From Urbifossiella sp043733485 (lineage in GTDB: Bacteria > Planctomycetota > Planctomycetia > Gemmatales > Gemmataceae), in the NCBI GenBank assembly GCA_043733485.1, contig JAYTGN010000096.1, positions 1 to 37,326 of the forward strand: DNA of 37,326 nt, read 5' to 3'. The notes under the pieces are model-generated. The model was not told where the DNA came from, did no database searches, and saw only the letters and a list, made by a program, of their open reading frames with translations. The translations under genes and the position numbers were made by a program. How positions within the stretch are numbered: the first letter of the stretch is position 1; every line of letters starts with the position of its first letter. This document shows positions 6,449 through 14,874 of this stretch, one piece after another.

Positions 6449-8552
6449 CGTCGTCCTCCTCACGTGGGCGTTTCTTTTTCTTGCGCTTCACGGGCATGGC
6501 CACGGGCCGTGCGATCGGACGGCCCGAGGGGCTGATCTCATCGGCCATCGGCAGCGGTTCGTCGATCGCCTTCGGCGGCTCCGGTCGCGATTCTTCCTCG
6601 TCCCGTTCCTCCGGCGGCTCGATGCTACTGTTCTCCCAGCGCCGCGAGTTGAAAATCAAATGATAGATGCCGATACAAATTGGAATCGAAACGATGCCGA
6701 GAAAGATGAGGAACCACATCATGCCGCTCGCGGAACCTTGCTCCACCGTGACGATTAGTGGCCCCGTCTGCGAGGAGTTCTCTTTCTCGACTTCGAGCTT
6801 GAGTGCATACCTGCCGGCACCCTGCGACGAGAGAGTTACGGAGTGCGAGTTGTCGCCGTCGGTCCAGGCTTCGCCGTCTTCCGTGCCGGTGTAGTGCGTG
6901 AGCGGCGCGAGGAACGGTACCACGAGGCCGGTCGATTCTTGAACGAGATCGCAGTCGGCCACGAGGTAGCCGTTCAGGTTCGGGCACGTGACCGTCACCT
7001 TCACGTTCTTGCGGCCCTTGAGTTCGAAGTACTCCGTGTCGAAGCGCTCGACTTTATCCGAAGCGGTGGATACGGGAGCCCCGAACGCCACGGCTTGAGC
7101 CGGTGTCGCGCCGCGAAGCTGGAACGTGTGCTCGTAGATCTTGCGTTTCGGCGACGCGATCAACATGACGACGCCGAGGAAGCAGAGCATCATGGCGAAG
7201 AAGAAGCCGTACGCATAGAGGCGCTTGTACGGGAAGAGTTGATTCGGCGCGACGCCCTTTGGAGCCGGCAGCGGCTTCTCGAGTTTGAACGCGGCCTGAA
7301 CTTCTTCGGGCGTGAGGTAGCTGCCGAGCGTCCAGTTCTCTTCTTCGGTGCTGCCGGATCGCGAGCGTTCGCTGCTGAGCAACTCCGGCGGGTTGATGTA
7401 ATCGCGGGCATAGGCTTGCTCGCCGACGCTGACCTTCCAATAACACTCGCCGATGACGCCGCGGACCGTCGCGGTGCCGGCCTGAAACAATCGGAAGCTG
7501 CGGCCCTTGAACGCGGCGTTCGAGCGACCCTCGTCGATCTTGCCGATGGGCACGCCCTTAGCGCGGTTCCAGTGATTGTCGCTGCGCACGAGCCATTCGA
7601 AGCCATCGCGTTGATCGTAGAGCAGGTACTCCTGCCAGTGGTAGTCGGTGCCATCGACGGTGACGGAGCGCTCGATGGCACCGATCACGGTGCGTTCGTC
7701 GTCGCCGAGCTTGCCCTTGCTGCCGAGCGGAATTACCAGGCTGAACGGCGGCTCCTTCAGGGCTTCAAGCAGCGTGAGGTTGCCCTGAGTGGCGTCGAGC
7801 ATGGAGCCGCAGAATGGGCAGCCGACGCGTTCGGTTTTGTCTGGAGCCAGGAGGTCGAGCGGGCCGCCGCAGTTGGGGCAGTCGATCTTCTTGGCCTTCA
7901 CCTGCCGCAGTTCGTAGATCTCGCGGCGAATTTTCTCGGGGATGCCGAGGTCGTCCAGCGTGATTTCGCGGCCGATGTACAGCGACGGCGGAACTTCAGA
8001 GTAATCGAGCGTCGCGAATTCGCCATCGGGCCCGGAAAGGTCGGCGAACAGATAGCTGGAACCGGGCGCGAGCCGATAGGGAATCTCGCCTTCGGCCCCG
8101 CTCGCCTTCGCGGTGCCGGTTTCGGCCACGACGTAGCGGGTGCTTTCCTCATTGAGGTAAACGCCATCGCCGGCCGAAATGGAACGATACTCGGGAAGGT
8201 CGCCGCCTTCGGAGTGTGCGAAGAGCATGTAGTAGCGGCCCTGGGCTTCCGAGAGCCAGCCCCATTTATCGTTGCCGAACGCGGCGTACCATTCGTCCCA
8301 GACGCCGCCGGCTTCGTGCTGAAGTTGGACGCGACCCGTGAGGCGGAACTTGCGGCCGTCGAACTTGCCTTCGAGCCCGACGCGCAGCACGGCCCCGGTC
8401 TCGACCAGTTCCGCGACCTTCCCGAGGTTCTCGATGGAGCGGTCGCCGCGGGCCACGGCCGAGCGGCAATAGGGGCACACGGCCACCATCGAGGAGCCGA
8501 CCTCGAACACGACCGCCCCGCCGCACGACGGGCACTGCACCCGCACGCTCAT
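6438..8552 (-). CDS. Tandem zinc-ribbon/DUF4178 membrane protein
   Basis: A 704-residue protein with an internally repeated design. A zinc ribbon (Cys7, Cys10, Cys26, Cys29) is followed by a DUF4178 domain (about 45-200). A second ribbon (Cys225, Cys228, Cys245, Cys248) is followed by a second DUF4178 domain (about 270-420). Then comes a membrane helix (about 445-468), an outside beta-rich domain (about 470-625), a second helix (about 630-655) and an acidic/basic cytoplasmic tail ending in EEDDDAE. Both ribbons and the DUF4178 domains are predicted to be cytoplasmic. The start overlaps the stop of the SpeD-like gene (ATGA, 8552-8549). DUF4178 is of unknown function; it is found with DUF350 and AdoMet decarboxylase-like or spermidine synthase-like genes, pointing to a polyamine-linked membrane system. 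Confidence 0.88.
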   Translation of the reverse strand: MSVRVQCPSCGGAVVFEVGSSMVAVCPYCRSAVARGDRSIENLGKVAELVETGAVLRVGLEGKFDGRKFRLTGRVQLQHEAGGVWDEWYAAFGNDKWGWLSEAQGRYYMLFAHSEGGDLPEYRSISAGDGVYLNEESTRYVVAETGTAKASGAEGEIPYRLAPGSSYLFADLSGPDGEFATLDYSEVPPSLYIGREITLDDLGIPEKIRREIYELRQVKAKKIDCPNCGGPLDLLAPDKTERVGCPFCGSMLDATQGNLTLLEALKEPPFSLVIPLGSKGKLGDDERTVIGAIERSVTVDGTDYHWQEYLLYDQRDGFEWLVRSDNHWNRAKGVPIGKIDEGRSNAAFKGRSFRLFQAGTATVRGVIGECYWKVSVGEQAYARDYINPPELLSSERSRSGSTEEENWTLGSYLTPEEVQAAFKLEKPLPAPKGVAPNQLFPYKRLYAYGFFFAMMLCFLGVVMLIASPKRKIYEHTFQLRGATPAQAVAFGAPVSTASDKVERFDTEYFELKGRKNVKVTVTCPNLNGYLVADCDLVQESTGLVVPFLAPLTHYTGTEDGEAWTDGDNSHSVTLSSQGAGRYALKLEVEKENSSQTGPLIVTVEQGSASGMMWFLIFLGIVSIPICIGIYHLIFNSRRWENSSIEPPEERDEEESRPEPPKAIDEPLPMADEISPSGRPIARPVAMPVKRKKKKRPREEDDDAE

Positions 8553-8965
8553 GAGCGAGCCTCCAGAATGTTCCCGCGTTCGAGGCTTCGCACGATCACG
8601 CGCTCCGCTCCGAGGGCTTCACGGAGTCGCGCTTCCCAGTTCCAGCGGGCTCGCGGCCGGCAGCAGTACAGGTTGAACGTGGCGAGGTTGTGCTCGGGGT
8701 AAGTGTGGCACGCCAGATGCGATTCGGTGAGCAGGTAAAGCCCGGTGACGCCGCCCGGAAACGGGAACTGATGCCACTGGCCGTCGTCGATGGCGTTCAG
8801 GTTCAGTTCGCGGAGTACACGTTCGCACAGGTCTTGAAGCGCGGCGCGATCGCGCAATCGTTCCGGGTCGCAGTCCAATGCCTCGACGACCCACTCGACG
8901 CCGACGAGCGGCGGAGCAGCGAGGCCGGGTTCGAGAATGGTCGATGCAATCACGTTAGGAACCAC
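8549..8965 (-). CDS. speD: S-adenosylmethionine decarboxylase (SpeD-like) proenzyme
   Basis: A 138-residue protein with the core SpeD motif LLTESHLACHTYPE. Ser82, in the Glu-Ser-His triad, is the residue that in this family cleaves itself to form the pyruvoyl cofactor; His87 and the Cys101/Cys102 pair match the other active-site positions. The length fits class 1B bacterial enzymes. The usual product, decarboxylated AdoMet, feeds spermidine synthesis, but no spermidine synthase is in this window and the gene is fused by a 4-base overlap to the DUF4178 gene, so a specialised role or substrate is possible. The GTG at 8965 is the first start in the frame; other starts are possible. Confidence 0.85.
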   Translation of the reverse strand: MVPNVIASTILEPGLAAPPLVGVEWVVEALDCDPERLRDRAALQDLCERVLRELNLNAIDDGQWHQFPFPGGVTGLYLLTESHLACHTYPEHNLATFNLYCCRPRARWNWEARLREALGAERVIVRSLERGNILEARS

Positions 8966-9410
8966 GGATACTCCGGAACGCCACGCGAGTCAACGCGCCG
9001 TGTGGAAATCCATTGATTGAAGGCTACATTGGACGTTCGGTGTCCCAACCCCGATCTTGGCCGGATTCCATTGAGCTGCGAAAGACACAGTTGAGTGGAC
9101 GAATGCCGTGGAGTACGAAGAACCGTCGCTTTACGGGTGAAGGTCAAGTGCTTCTGTAGGAGAGGGTGAGCTGCTGAAACTGAACGATTCGTAGAAATAC
9201 GCTTTCGCGGCTATTGAAATGAAACAAGGCGACGCCTATGATTTGGTCGTGGTCCAGTCGGGCCATTGGGAGTTGTGCTTGGCCGAATTGAAGCAATAGT
9301 CGCGAAAGCGTCCAGCTTTCGAGTTGAAAGATCTCCACGATGCACCTGCGTCGTGGCCGAATTGCCACTCCAAGCACGCTCCCATCTTTTCTTCATTCGA
9401 GGTCATAGTC
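8966..9410. other. 445-bp divergent intergenic region without a supported gene
   Basis: This separates the SpeD-like operon (leftward) from the gene at 9411 (rightward) and must hold the start regions of both. Short open frames here lack ribosome-binding sites and recognisable features. The base composition is more AT-rich than the surroundings. I see no RNA gene. Confidence 0.4.
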
Positions 9411-10082
9411 ATGGCGAGCGTGAAGAATCCTGTTCGCACGAACGACGAGATTCGTTCGTTGATGTTGCTCTACTTCCATGAGCGCAATCAAAACGCCACG
9501 AGCATCAAGGGCAAGAAAGGATCTGCTGTCAAAATCAGCGTCCTTAAGTCGGAGTTGAAGCAACAACACGGGCTGTCGCAGCAGGAAGTGATCAGGAATC
9601 TGAACTACCTGATCAACCAGAAGTGGGTCGAGGAGCAGTCGATTGAAAAGAGGTTTCCCACTCAGAGTGGTTCGGTCGTCCCCTCTACCACGTTTTATTA
9701 CCAAATCACTGCTGCGGGAACCGACAAGATCGAAGGACCGAGTGAGTTCACCATGCCAAAGTTCCACGACATCAAGATCGAGGCCGCCGGCCAAAACATT
9801 ATCACTCTCGGGGACGGAAATCAGATCAATGCCACGTTCAAGGATCTGGGCCAGGCACTCCTCGACCTCCGGAAGACCATCATCGAGTCGTCAACGGAGG
9901 ATACCGAAAAGCTGGTGTTCGTGGCGAACATTGAATCGCTTCAGACCCAGCTCGCAACGCCGCGACCGAACAAGGGCATCATCAGAGCCGCATGGGAAGT
10001 CGTTCAGCGTGCGTCGGCGATCAAGCAATGCGCCGCAGTCGTTTCCAAGGTCGCGAGCCACATCGAAAGCTTTCTGCTCTAA
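9411..10082 (+). CDS. Winged-helix-like protein with GDGN motif and C-terminal helical domain, function unknown
   Basis: A 223-residue protein. Residues 10-100 look like a winged helix: helices around DEIRSLMLLYFHERN, SVLKSELKQQHGLSQQEVIRNLNYLI (split here), then a wing and ITAAGTDKIE, a common ending of such domains. Then comes a beta segment with NIITLGDGNQI (about 140-150), followed by a helical region (about 155-223) with an NKGIIRAAWEVVQ block and a hydrophobic end. GDGN-type segments before terminal helices are seen in proteins of bacterial conflict and signalling systems, but I cannot name a family. The ATG at 9411 follows a GAGGT site. The gene is less GC-rich than its neighbours, which may mean recent acquisition. 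Confidence 0.65.
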   Translation: MASVKNPVRTNDEIRSLMLLYFHERNQNATSIKGKKGSAVKISVLKSELKQQHGLSQQEVIRNLNYLINQKWVEEQSIEKRFPTQSGSVVPSTTFYYQITAAGTDKIEGPSEFTMPKFHDIKIEAAGQNIITLGDGNQINATFKDLGQALLDLRKTIIESSTEDTEKLVFVANIESLQTQLATPRPNKGIIRAAWEVVQRASAIKQCAAVVSKVASHIESFLL

Positions 10083-10262
10083 AAGGCCAACTGGACCGGC
10101 ACGCTCAATTGGAGCGACAAGTTTCCCAAGGCCTACGTGGGAGAAGTGGGTGCCAAGGGCGGGATCGAGGTGCTCAGCTCAGGCTTCTGCTGTTCCCACA
10201 ATTCGCGCAGCCCGCGGTCGTGCTGCGGCGTTGCCGCTTCTTGCAACTGCACTTTCCGCTGG
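10083..10262 (+). other. Coding-like stretch in frame after the stop at 10082
   Basis: Directly after the TAA of the previous gene, in the same frame, the DNA can be read as KANWTGTLNWSDKFPKAYVG and onward to GGIEVLSSGF before becoming Cys/Arg-rich and non-protein-like; the frame stops at 10262. There is no start codon. It may be a remnant of a lost gene or a former extension of the preceding protein. No family is recognised. Confidence 0.25.
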
Positions 10263-10334
10263 TAAACTCACCGAGAGCCTTCCCGCGGCCCTCTCCCCTC
10301 GGGGCACAATTTCCACTTTCGGAGTCGCTGCCAC

Positions 10335-11669
10335 ATGTTCCTTCGTGCGCTGACGCTGTGTATTTGTACACTAATCGCGGGCACCGCGCTCGCCGCCGAC
10401 AAACCCGGTCCGAACGACTGGCCGCAATGGCGCGGCCAAAACCGCGACGGGAAATCGCCCGAAACGGGGCTTCTGAAAAGCTGGCCCAAGGACGGCCCTA
10501 CCCAACTCTGGACGGCGAAGGATCTCGGTACCGGCTTCGGAACCCCCTCCGTCGCCGCCGGCAAGATCTTCGGCATGGGGAGCCGCGGAGGGAAGGACGG
10601 CGTATGGGCCTTGAACGAAGCCGACGGCAAGGAACTCTGGTTCGCGCCGATCGACGACGTCCGCAGCGCGAACCAGAACAACGGCCCGTGCAGCACGCCG
10701 ACCTACGCCGATGGCAAGGTCTACGCCGTGAGCAGCAACAACGGCGTGGTGGCCAAGCTCGACGCGACCACCGGCAAGATCGAGTGGCAGAAGAGCTACG
10801 TGAAGGACTTCGGATCGAGTACGCCGATCTGGGGCTTCAACGATTCCGTGCTCGTCGACGGCGATCTGGCGATCTGCGCCACGAGCGGCAGCAAAGGCGC
10901 TCTCACCGCGCTCAAGATCGCGAGCGGCGACGTGGCCTGGTCCACGCAACTCGGAAAGATCGACACGCAGCGAGGCGGCGGGGGCTATTGCTCGCCGATC
11001 AAGGCGACCGTCGCCGGCGTCCCCATGTACGTCGTCGTACTCGATCAGAGCCACGGCATCATTGGGGTGAACGTCAAAACTGGCGAGGAGATGTGGAGTT
11101 ACAAGAAGTCGTCGTTCGGCGGCACCGCCCAGATCCCGACGCCGATCGTCGACGGAGATAAAGTCTGGTTCTCGACGGCGTACGACGACAAGACGGCGGG
11201 TGCCGCACTCTTGCAACTCGTCCCCGAAGGCAAAGACAAGTTCGCCGTCAAGGAACTCAAGACTTACAAGAAGTCCGAACTCACGAACCATCACGGCAAC
11301 ATGGTCCTCGTCGATGGCCACGTCTACTTCGGCCACGGCCAGAACAACGGCTTCCCCGCTTGCGTGGACATCAAGACCGGCGAGATCACCTGGAAAGCCG
11401 ATAAGTACCCTCCCGGTGCCGGGGCATCCGCCGCCTATTCCTTCGCCGACGGGATGCTCTACATTCGCTACCAGAATCGAATGATGACGCTGGTGAAGCC
11501 TTCGCCGAAAGAGGCCGACAATAAGGTGGTCTCGTCGTTCGTGCTGCCGGAAGCGAACGAGAAGCGCTACAACCAAAGCTGGCCTCATCCGGTAATCGCC
11601 AACGGCAAGCTGTACATTCGCGATCAGAACCTGATGTACTGCTACAACGTGAAGGCCAGCACGAACTGA
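10335..11669 (+). CDS. Exported PQQ-like beta-propeller protein
   Basis: A 444-residue protein with a signal peptide (residues 1-20, ending ALAADK) and repeated propeller blades containing PQQ-like motifs: WPQWRGQNRDG near the N-terminus, then several copies of W-x-L-x-x-x-DGKELW, TGKIEW, TGEEMWSY and TGEITWKA. This is the outer beta-propeller layout common in planctomycetes. These proteins are usually not PQQ enzymes: they lack the dehydrogenase active site and are thought to be structural or binding proteins in the periplasm. Its downstream neighbour is convergent, so it appears to be a single-gene unit. Confidence 0.88.
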   Translation: MFLRALTLCICTLIAGTALAADKPGPNDWPQWRGQNRDGKSPETGLLKSWPKDGPTQLWTAKDLGTGFGTPSVAAGKIFGMGSRGGKDGVWALNEADGKELWFAPIDDVRSANQNNGPCSTPTYADGKVYAVSSNNGVVAKLDATTGKIEWQKSYVKDFGSSTPIWGFNDSVLVDGDLAICATSGSKGALTALKIASGDVAWSTQLGKIDTQRGGGGYCSPIKATVAGVPMYVVVLDQSHGIIGVNVKTGEEMWSYKKSSFGGTAQIPTPIVDGDKVWFSTAYDDKTAGAALLQLVPEGKDKFAVKELKTYKKSELTNHHGNMVLVDGHVYFGHGQNNGFPACVDIKTGEITWKADKYPPGAGASAAYSFADGMLYIRYQNRMMTLVKPSPKEADNKVVSSFVLPEANEKRYNQSWPHPVIANGKLYIRDQNLMYCYNVKASTN

Positions 11670-11689
11670 TTTTGTGGCGAACCGCGCCA

Positions 11690-11709
11690 GCGGGGTGCTA
11701 ACGCCCCGC
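11690..11709. terminator. Short GC hairpin between convergent genes
   Basis: gcgggg (11690-11695) pairs with ccccgc (11704-11709) across an 8-base loop. It overlaps the stop codon of the HlyD-like gene and lies 20 bases after the PQQ-like gene. No clear T-run follows, so termination is only possible. It may be another short dispersed palindrome. Confidence 0.35.
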
Positions 11710-12975
11710 GAGCGTCACGGTCACTTGCAATCCCACGAACCGAGCGGCAACGGCGGATGACTCCGCATCGAGGTGGGCCGTCACTTCCACCACGCGGCGA
11801 TCCGAATCCTCGCGCGGACCCACCGGTAGCACCTGATTACGCGCGATCATCCGCGCGATGTCCGAGTCCGACCTTACCGAACCCTTCAAAGCACGCGGGA
11901 GCGCGGAGTTCACCACCTCCGCGGGAATCGAGCCTTTCTTCACCCACTCCGCGATCCGCTCCACGTCGGATTCGTACACCTCGGCCACGACCGTCATCTC
12001 GTTCAAGTTGGCGATCTGCACGATGGGATCGACGCCGGTCGGCTGTCCTTCGCGGCCCGTGACTTTGAGAACCGTGCCGTCGATTGGCGCTTTGAGGATC
12101 GTGAGGTCGAGCGTCTTCCTGGCCTGGACTAACTTCTCCTCGGACGACTTGATGGGGGCACGTGCCTCGGCCTCGGCGAGGTCCGCGCGAGCCGATGCAA
12201 GCCGGGCGTTGGCGGCCTTCTTGTTCTCGATGTAACCCGTGACGGTCTTGTCCTTGGTGGCCTTGGCGGCCGTCAGTTCCGCATCCGCCTGATCGACGAA
12301 GAGCCGGGCCTTCTCCAGGTCTTCATCCGCGACGCGGACCTTGTCCGCTTTGAGCATTTCGAGGCGATCGAGCATCTTCGCGGCGGCGGCCTTCTGCTTC
12401 TCGACGAACGCGACTTTCGCACTCAAGGCTTTGAGGTCGTTCACCTCGCCGGCCACGAGTTGGTTCAACTCGGCCTGGGCGGCGTCGATCTTCTTCTGAC
12501 CCGATTCCTTGGCGGCCTTGAGCGAATCTTTGGCTTCTTGCAGTTGCACCTCGGCGACCTTGACATCGCCCTCGCGCTGGTCGCGGCTAGCGAGCGTAGC
12601 GATCGGATCGCCGGACTTCAGCATCATGCCGGGCGCGAGCGCCTTCATCTCTTTGATGCGATCGCCGGGCGGGCCATAGACGGGGATGACGCCTCCTGCG
12701 GGTTGGAGCCGACCGAGCGCGGAGACTCGCGCCGGCCCTGCGTTCGAAGCAGTTCCGGCATTCTTGGAATCGGCGGGTGAACTCGTGCGGTTGGTGTAGA
12801 CGAGGGTGGCACCGATGCCAGCCAGGAAGCCAGCCAGCACGATGAGGACCGTAATCCACGTGCGGCCAGGGCGACTGCGAGACAAGGCGAACCGGCGATG
12901 TAAGTCGCCGGGTCTGCAATCACCCGGCGACTCACGTCGCCGGTTCGCCTGAACCGTTCGCGAGTTCATCTTCAT
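11698..12975 (-). CDS. DevB-like HlyD membrane fusion protein
   Basis: A 425-residue periplasmic adaptor. Residues 1-34 are basic, followed by one membrane helix (about 38-58, TWITVLIVLAGFLAGIGATL). A biotinyl-lipoyl half (SALGRLQPAGGVIPVYGPPGDRI, split here) comes next, then a long coiled coil of Ala/Lys/Glu heptads (about 130-285), the second lipoyl half (TILKAPIDGTVLKV) and a beta-barrel. The ALGRLxPxG block matches the DevB subgroup, which works with DevC/DevA ABC transporters. No ABC transporter gene is adjacent, so partners must be elsewhere. The start is the ATG at 12975, just after the DUF3307 stop; the same frame stays open upstream without meaning. The N-terminus contains an embedded palindromic repeat (12886-12949). 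Confidence 0.82.
   Translation of the reverse strand: MKMNSRTVQANRRRESPGDCRPGDLHRRFALSRSRPGRTWITVLIVLAGFLAGIGATLVYTNRTSSPADSKNAGTASNAGPARVSALGRLQPAGGVIPVYGPPGDRIKEMKALAPGMMLKSGDPIATLASRDQREGDVKVAEVQLQEAKDSLKAAKESGQKKIDAAQAELNQLVAGEVNDLKALSAKVAFVEKQKAAAAKMLDRLEMLKADKVRVADEDLEKARLFVDQADAELTAAKATKDKTVTGYIENKKAANARLASARADLAEAEARAPIKSSEEKLVQARKTLDLTILKAPIDGTVLKVTGREGQPTGVDPIVQIANLNEMTVVAEVYESDVERIAEWVKKGSIPAEVVNSALPRALKGSVRSDSDIARMIARNQVLPVGPREDSDRRVVEVTAHLDAESSAVAARFVGLQVTVTLAGR
12886..12949. repeat. 64-bp palindrome inside the HlyD-like coding region
   Basis: Arms 12886-12913 and 12922-12949 are 28 bases long with two mismatches and enclose an 8-base loop. The unit length (64) is not a multiple of three, yet the frame stays open through it, adding residues from about ANRRRESPGD to RRFALSR before the membrane helix. 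The arms repeat a cggcga/tcgccg pattern typical of dispersed REP-like units. Confidence 0.75.
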
Positions 12976-12982
12976 ACGCACC

Positions 12983-13351
12983 CTAGATCTGGAATGGAAT
13001 CGCCACGACACCACCCGCGATGAGCCCCCACCAGAGCAACTTGCAGAGCAAGTGCAGGACCTGATCGAGGTGGACGCTGTAGAGTTTCTCGCATTTGCCG
13101 AAGTCGATGAGCCAGTGGATGACGGTTTCCGCGATGGCGAAGGCGACGGCGAGGTGCTTGTCGCCGTACCAACACCAGAGGATCGCGCCGACCATGGCCC
13201 CGTGAATGAGTGCGTGGGACGTGAGCCAGTAGTACCACGGTACGGATTGCTGGAGGGGATGTTTGGCGTGGCGGCACTTGCAAACGGCCATGGCGTCCGT
13301 TTGAAGAGAGAAGTCCACGAGTGCGTGACCGGCCAATAGGAAGAACAGCAT
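12983..13351 (-). CDS. DUF3307 membrane protein
   Basis: A 122-residue integral membrane protein with about four helices. The start MLFFLLAGHALVDFSLQTD and the HALIHG and ETVIHWLIDF blocks carry the conserved His and Asp residues of DUF3307, a small membrane family of unknown function. The ATG follows a GGAG site five bases upstream. It is seven bases before the start of the HlyD-like gene, so both are in one transcript. The conserved polar residues inside helices suggest ion or proton binding, but this is inference. Confidence 0.85.
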   Translation of the reverse strand: MLFFLLAGHALVDFSLQTDAMAVCKCRHAKHPLQQSVPWYYWLTSHALIHGAMVGAILWCWYGDKHLAVAFAIAETVIHWLIDFGKCEKLYSVHLDQVLHLLCKLLWWGLIAGGVVAIPFQI

Positions 13352-13723
13352 CGTCGCTCCAGGCGAGTGTCCGTGCGGCGATTGTACTCAGCGGCTCGCC
13401 TTTGGGAGAAGCCCGAACCGATTCTCAATTCTGGGACGCATGCGGGATCGCAATTCCCGGTTCTGGGATCGCGGTGGAATCGGGGTCGAATTCCCCCGTT
13501 ACCGCAGGATAAAGCTTCGCGGTTAGCCAAAGGTGAAGGTAGACGGGCCGGTCGAAGTGTTTCTCGGAAAATGGTGTTGCCGCCCGGTGCGCCAGACCTA
13601 AACTCGGTCTTTGCATTCGCAAGCCGAGTCGCAGTGGATGCCGACGCGGCGCAGTCGGAGTGACAATCGGGTGTCATCGGGCCAGCGCCCGGCGGCAATC
13701 CGGAGCCGATCTCAAGGTTGCTC
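13352..13723. other. 372-bp divergent intergenic region, likely promoter region of the respiratory operon
   Basis: It lies between the leftward DUF3307 gene and the rightward gene at 13724. No gene is supported. Because downstream gaps of the operon are short, the main promoter for the act/cox genes probably lies here, but I could not pick a clear promoter motif. Confidence 0.4.
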
Positions 13724-14035
13724 ATGGAACGCACTCCCGCACCGATTACCGTTGGCCAGCCCGCGTTCTCCGCGACCGCTCGCGGTATCGCGGTCGCAAG
13801 CGTCGCTCTCGGTTTCTTCTCCATGATCGTGTTTTGGTGGAAGCCGTTCGGCGGGTTGCTCGCCCTGGTCGGACTCACGCTCGGGTTAATTTCGCTGGCG
13901 ATCGGGAACAAGGGAGGCCTCCGCGGCGAGAACTTCGCCCTGGCCGGCACCCTGATGTGCGCCTTCAATCTCTCGATCGTGACGGCGATCTACTTCGCGT
14001 TGAACTTCGTGCAGTGGGGCTTCGCCCCTTGGTGA
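13724..14035 (+). CDS. Small DUF4190-like membrane protein
   Basis: A 103-residue protein with three hydrophobic segments (about 20-38, 42-62 and 75-98). The layout GIAVASVALGFFS...GGLLALVGLTLGLISLAIG...ENFALAGTLMCAFNLSIV is typical of DUF4190-type proteins. The ATG at 13724 is preferred over the TTG at 13718 because AAGG lies upstream at normal spacing. It sits 40 bases before actA and is probably the first gene of the respiratory operon, perhaps an accessory or assembly factor; that role is inference. Confidence 0.65.
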   Translation: MERTPAPITVGQPAFSATARGIAVASVALGFFSMIVFWWKPFGGLLALVGLTLGLISLAIGNKGGLRGENFALAGTLMCAFNLSIVTAIYFALNFVQWGFAPW

Positions 14036-14075
14036 GGATCGGGAAAGCCGCTCGCGGCTCGAACGGAGATCGTGG

Positions 14076-14864
14076 ATGCCTCAGATATTCCCGAAGGGTG
14101 TGAACCCACTGAGTCGGATGCTTGTGCTCGGGCTGCCGATGTCGTTCGCGCTCACGTGCGTCGGGCTGGCGGCGTTCTACCGTTCGGGCTATGCCACCGG
14201 TCGGGAAGAAATCGTTCCCCAGCCCATCGCATTCAGCCACGCTCACCACGTCGGCCAACTCGGAATCGATTGCCGCTACTGCCACACCTCGGTGGAAGAT
14301 TCGCACTTCGCCGGCATCCCGCCGACCAAGACCTGCATGAACTGCCACCAGCAGATGTGGACGAGTGCCGACATCCTCGAACCGCTTCGCAAGAGCTATT
14401 ACGAAGACAAACCGGTGCTGTGGAACCGCGTCCACAACGTGCCGCACTACGCCTATTTCAACCACTCGATTCACGTGGCGAAGGGCGTGGGTTGCCAGAG
14501 TTGCCACGGCCAAATCGACCAGATGAACCTCACGTTTCAGTCCAAGACGCTGCTCATGGAGTGGTGCATTAGTTGCCATCGCAACCCGCAGGAGAACCTG
14601 CGGCCCAAGTCTGAAGTGTTCAGCATGACGTACGCGCCCGGCCGGCCGGTCGATGGCCATGCTCAGAAGTGGAAGCGCGAGGATCTGCCCAATTGGGGCT
14701 TGGTGCAGGAGAAGGACGGCAAGTGGGTCGACTCGAAGTGGGTGAGCGAGCTGGTCGGCAAGGATCGGCCCAAGACGCAGTCCGAGATCGGGCCTTTGCT
14801 GAAGGAAGTCTACGGCGTCCGCGACGCCGCCACGCTCACCGGCTGTTCGATGTGCCACAGATAA
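14076..14864 (+). CDS. actA: Alternative complex III subunit ActA, pentaheme cytochrome c
   Basis: A 262-residue protein with one N-terminal membrane helix (about 15-35) and five CxxCH heme c motifs at residues 66, 87, 140, 164 and 257. Five hemes and one anchor helix match ActA of alternative complex III, which passes electrons from the quinol-oxidising core toward the monoheme subunit and then to the oxidase. It leads the act genes, followed by ActB. The 3' end is followed within 11 bases by a hairpin repeat (14875-15019), which may separate its expression level from the next gene. Confidence 0.92.
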   Translation: MPQIFPKGVNPLSRMLVLGLPMSFALTCVGLAAFYRSGYATGREEIVPQPIAFSHAHHVGQLGIDCRYCHTSVEDSHFAGIPPTKTCMNCHQQMWTSADILEPLRKSYYEDKPVLWNRVHNVPHYAYFNHSIHVAKGVGCQSCHGQIDQMNLTFQSKTLLMEWCISCHRNPQENLRPKSEVFSMTYAPGRPVDGHAQKWKREDLPNWGLVQEKDGKWVDSKWVSELVGKDRPKTQSEIGPLLKEVYGVRDAATLTGCSMCHR

Positions 14865-14874
14865 GGCAATGAAT

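Noticed and set aside
12976..13968. Upstream extension of the HlyD-like frame to 13968
   Set aside because: It crosses the DUF3307 gene and the divergent intergenic region and has no recognisable content.
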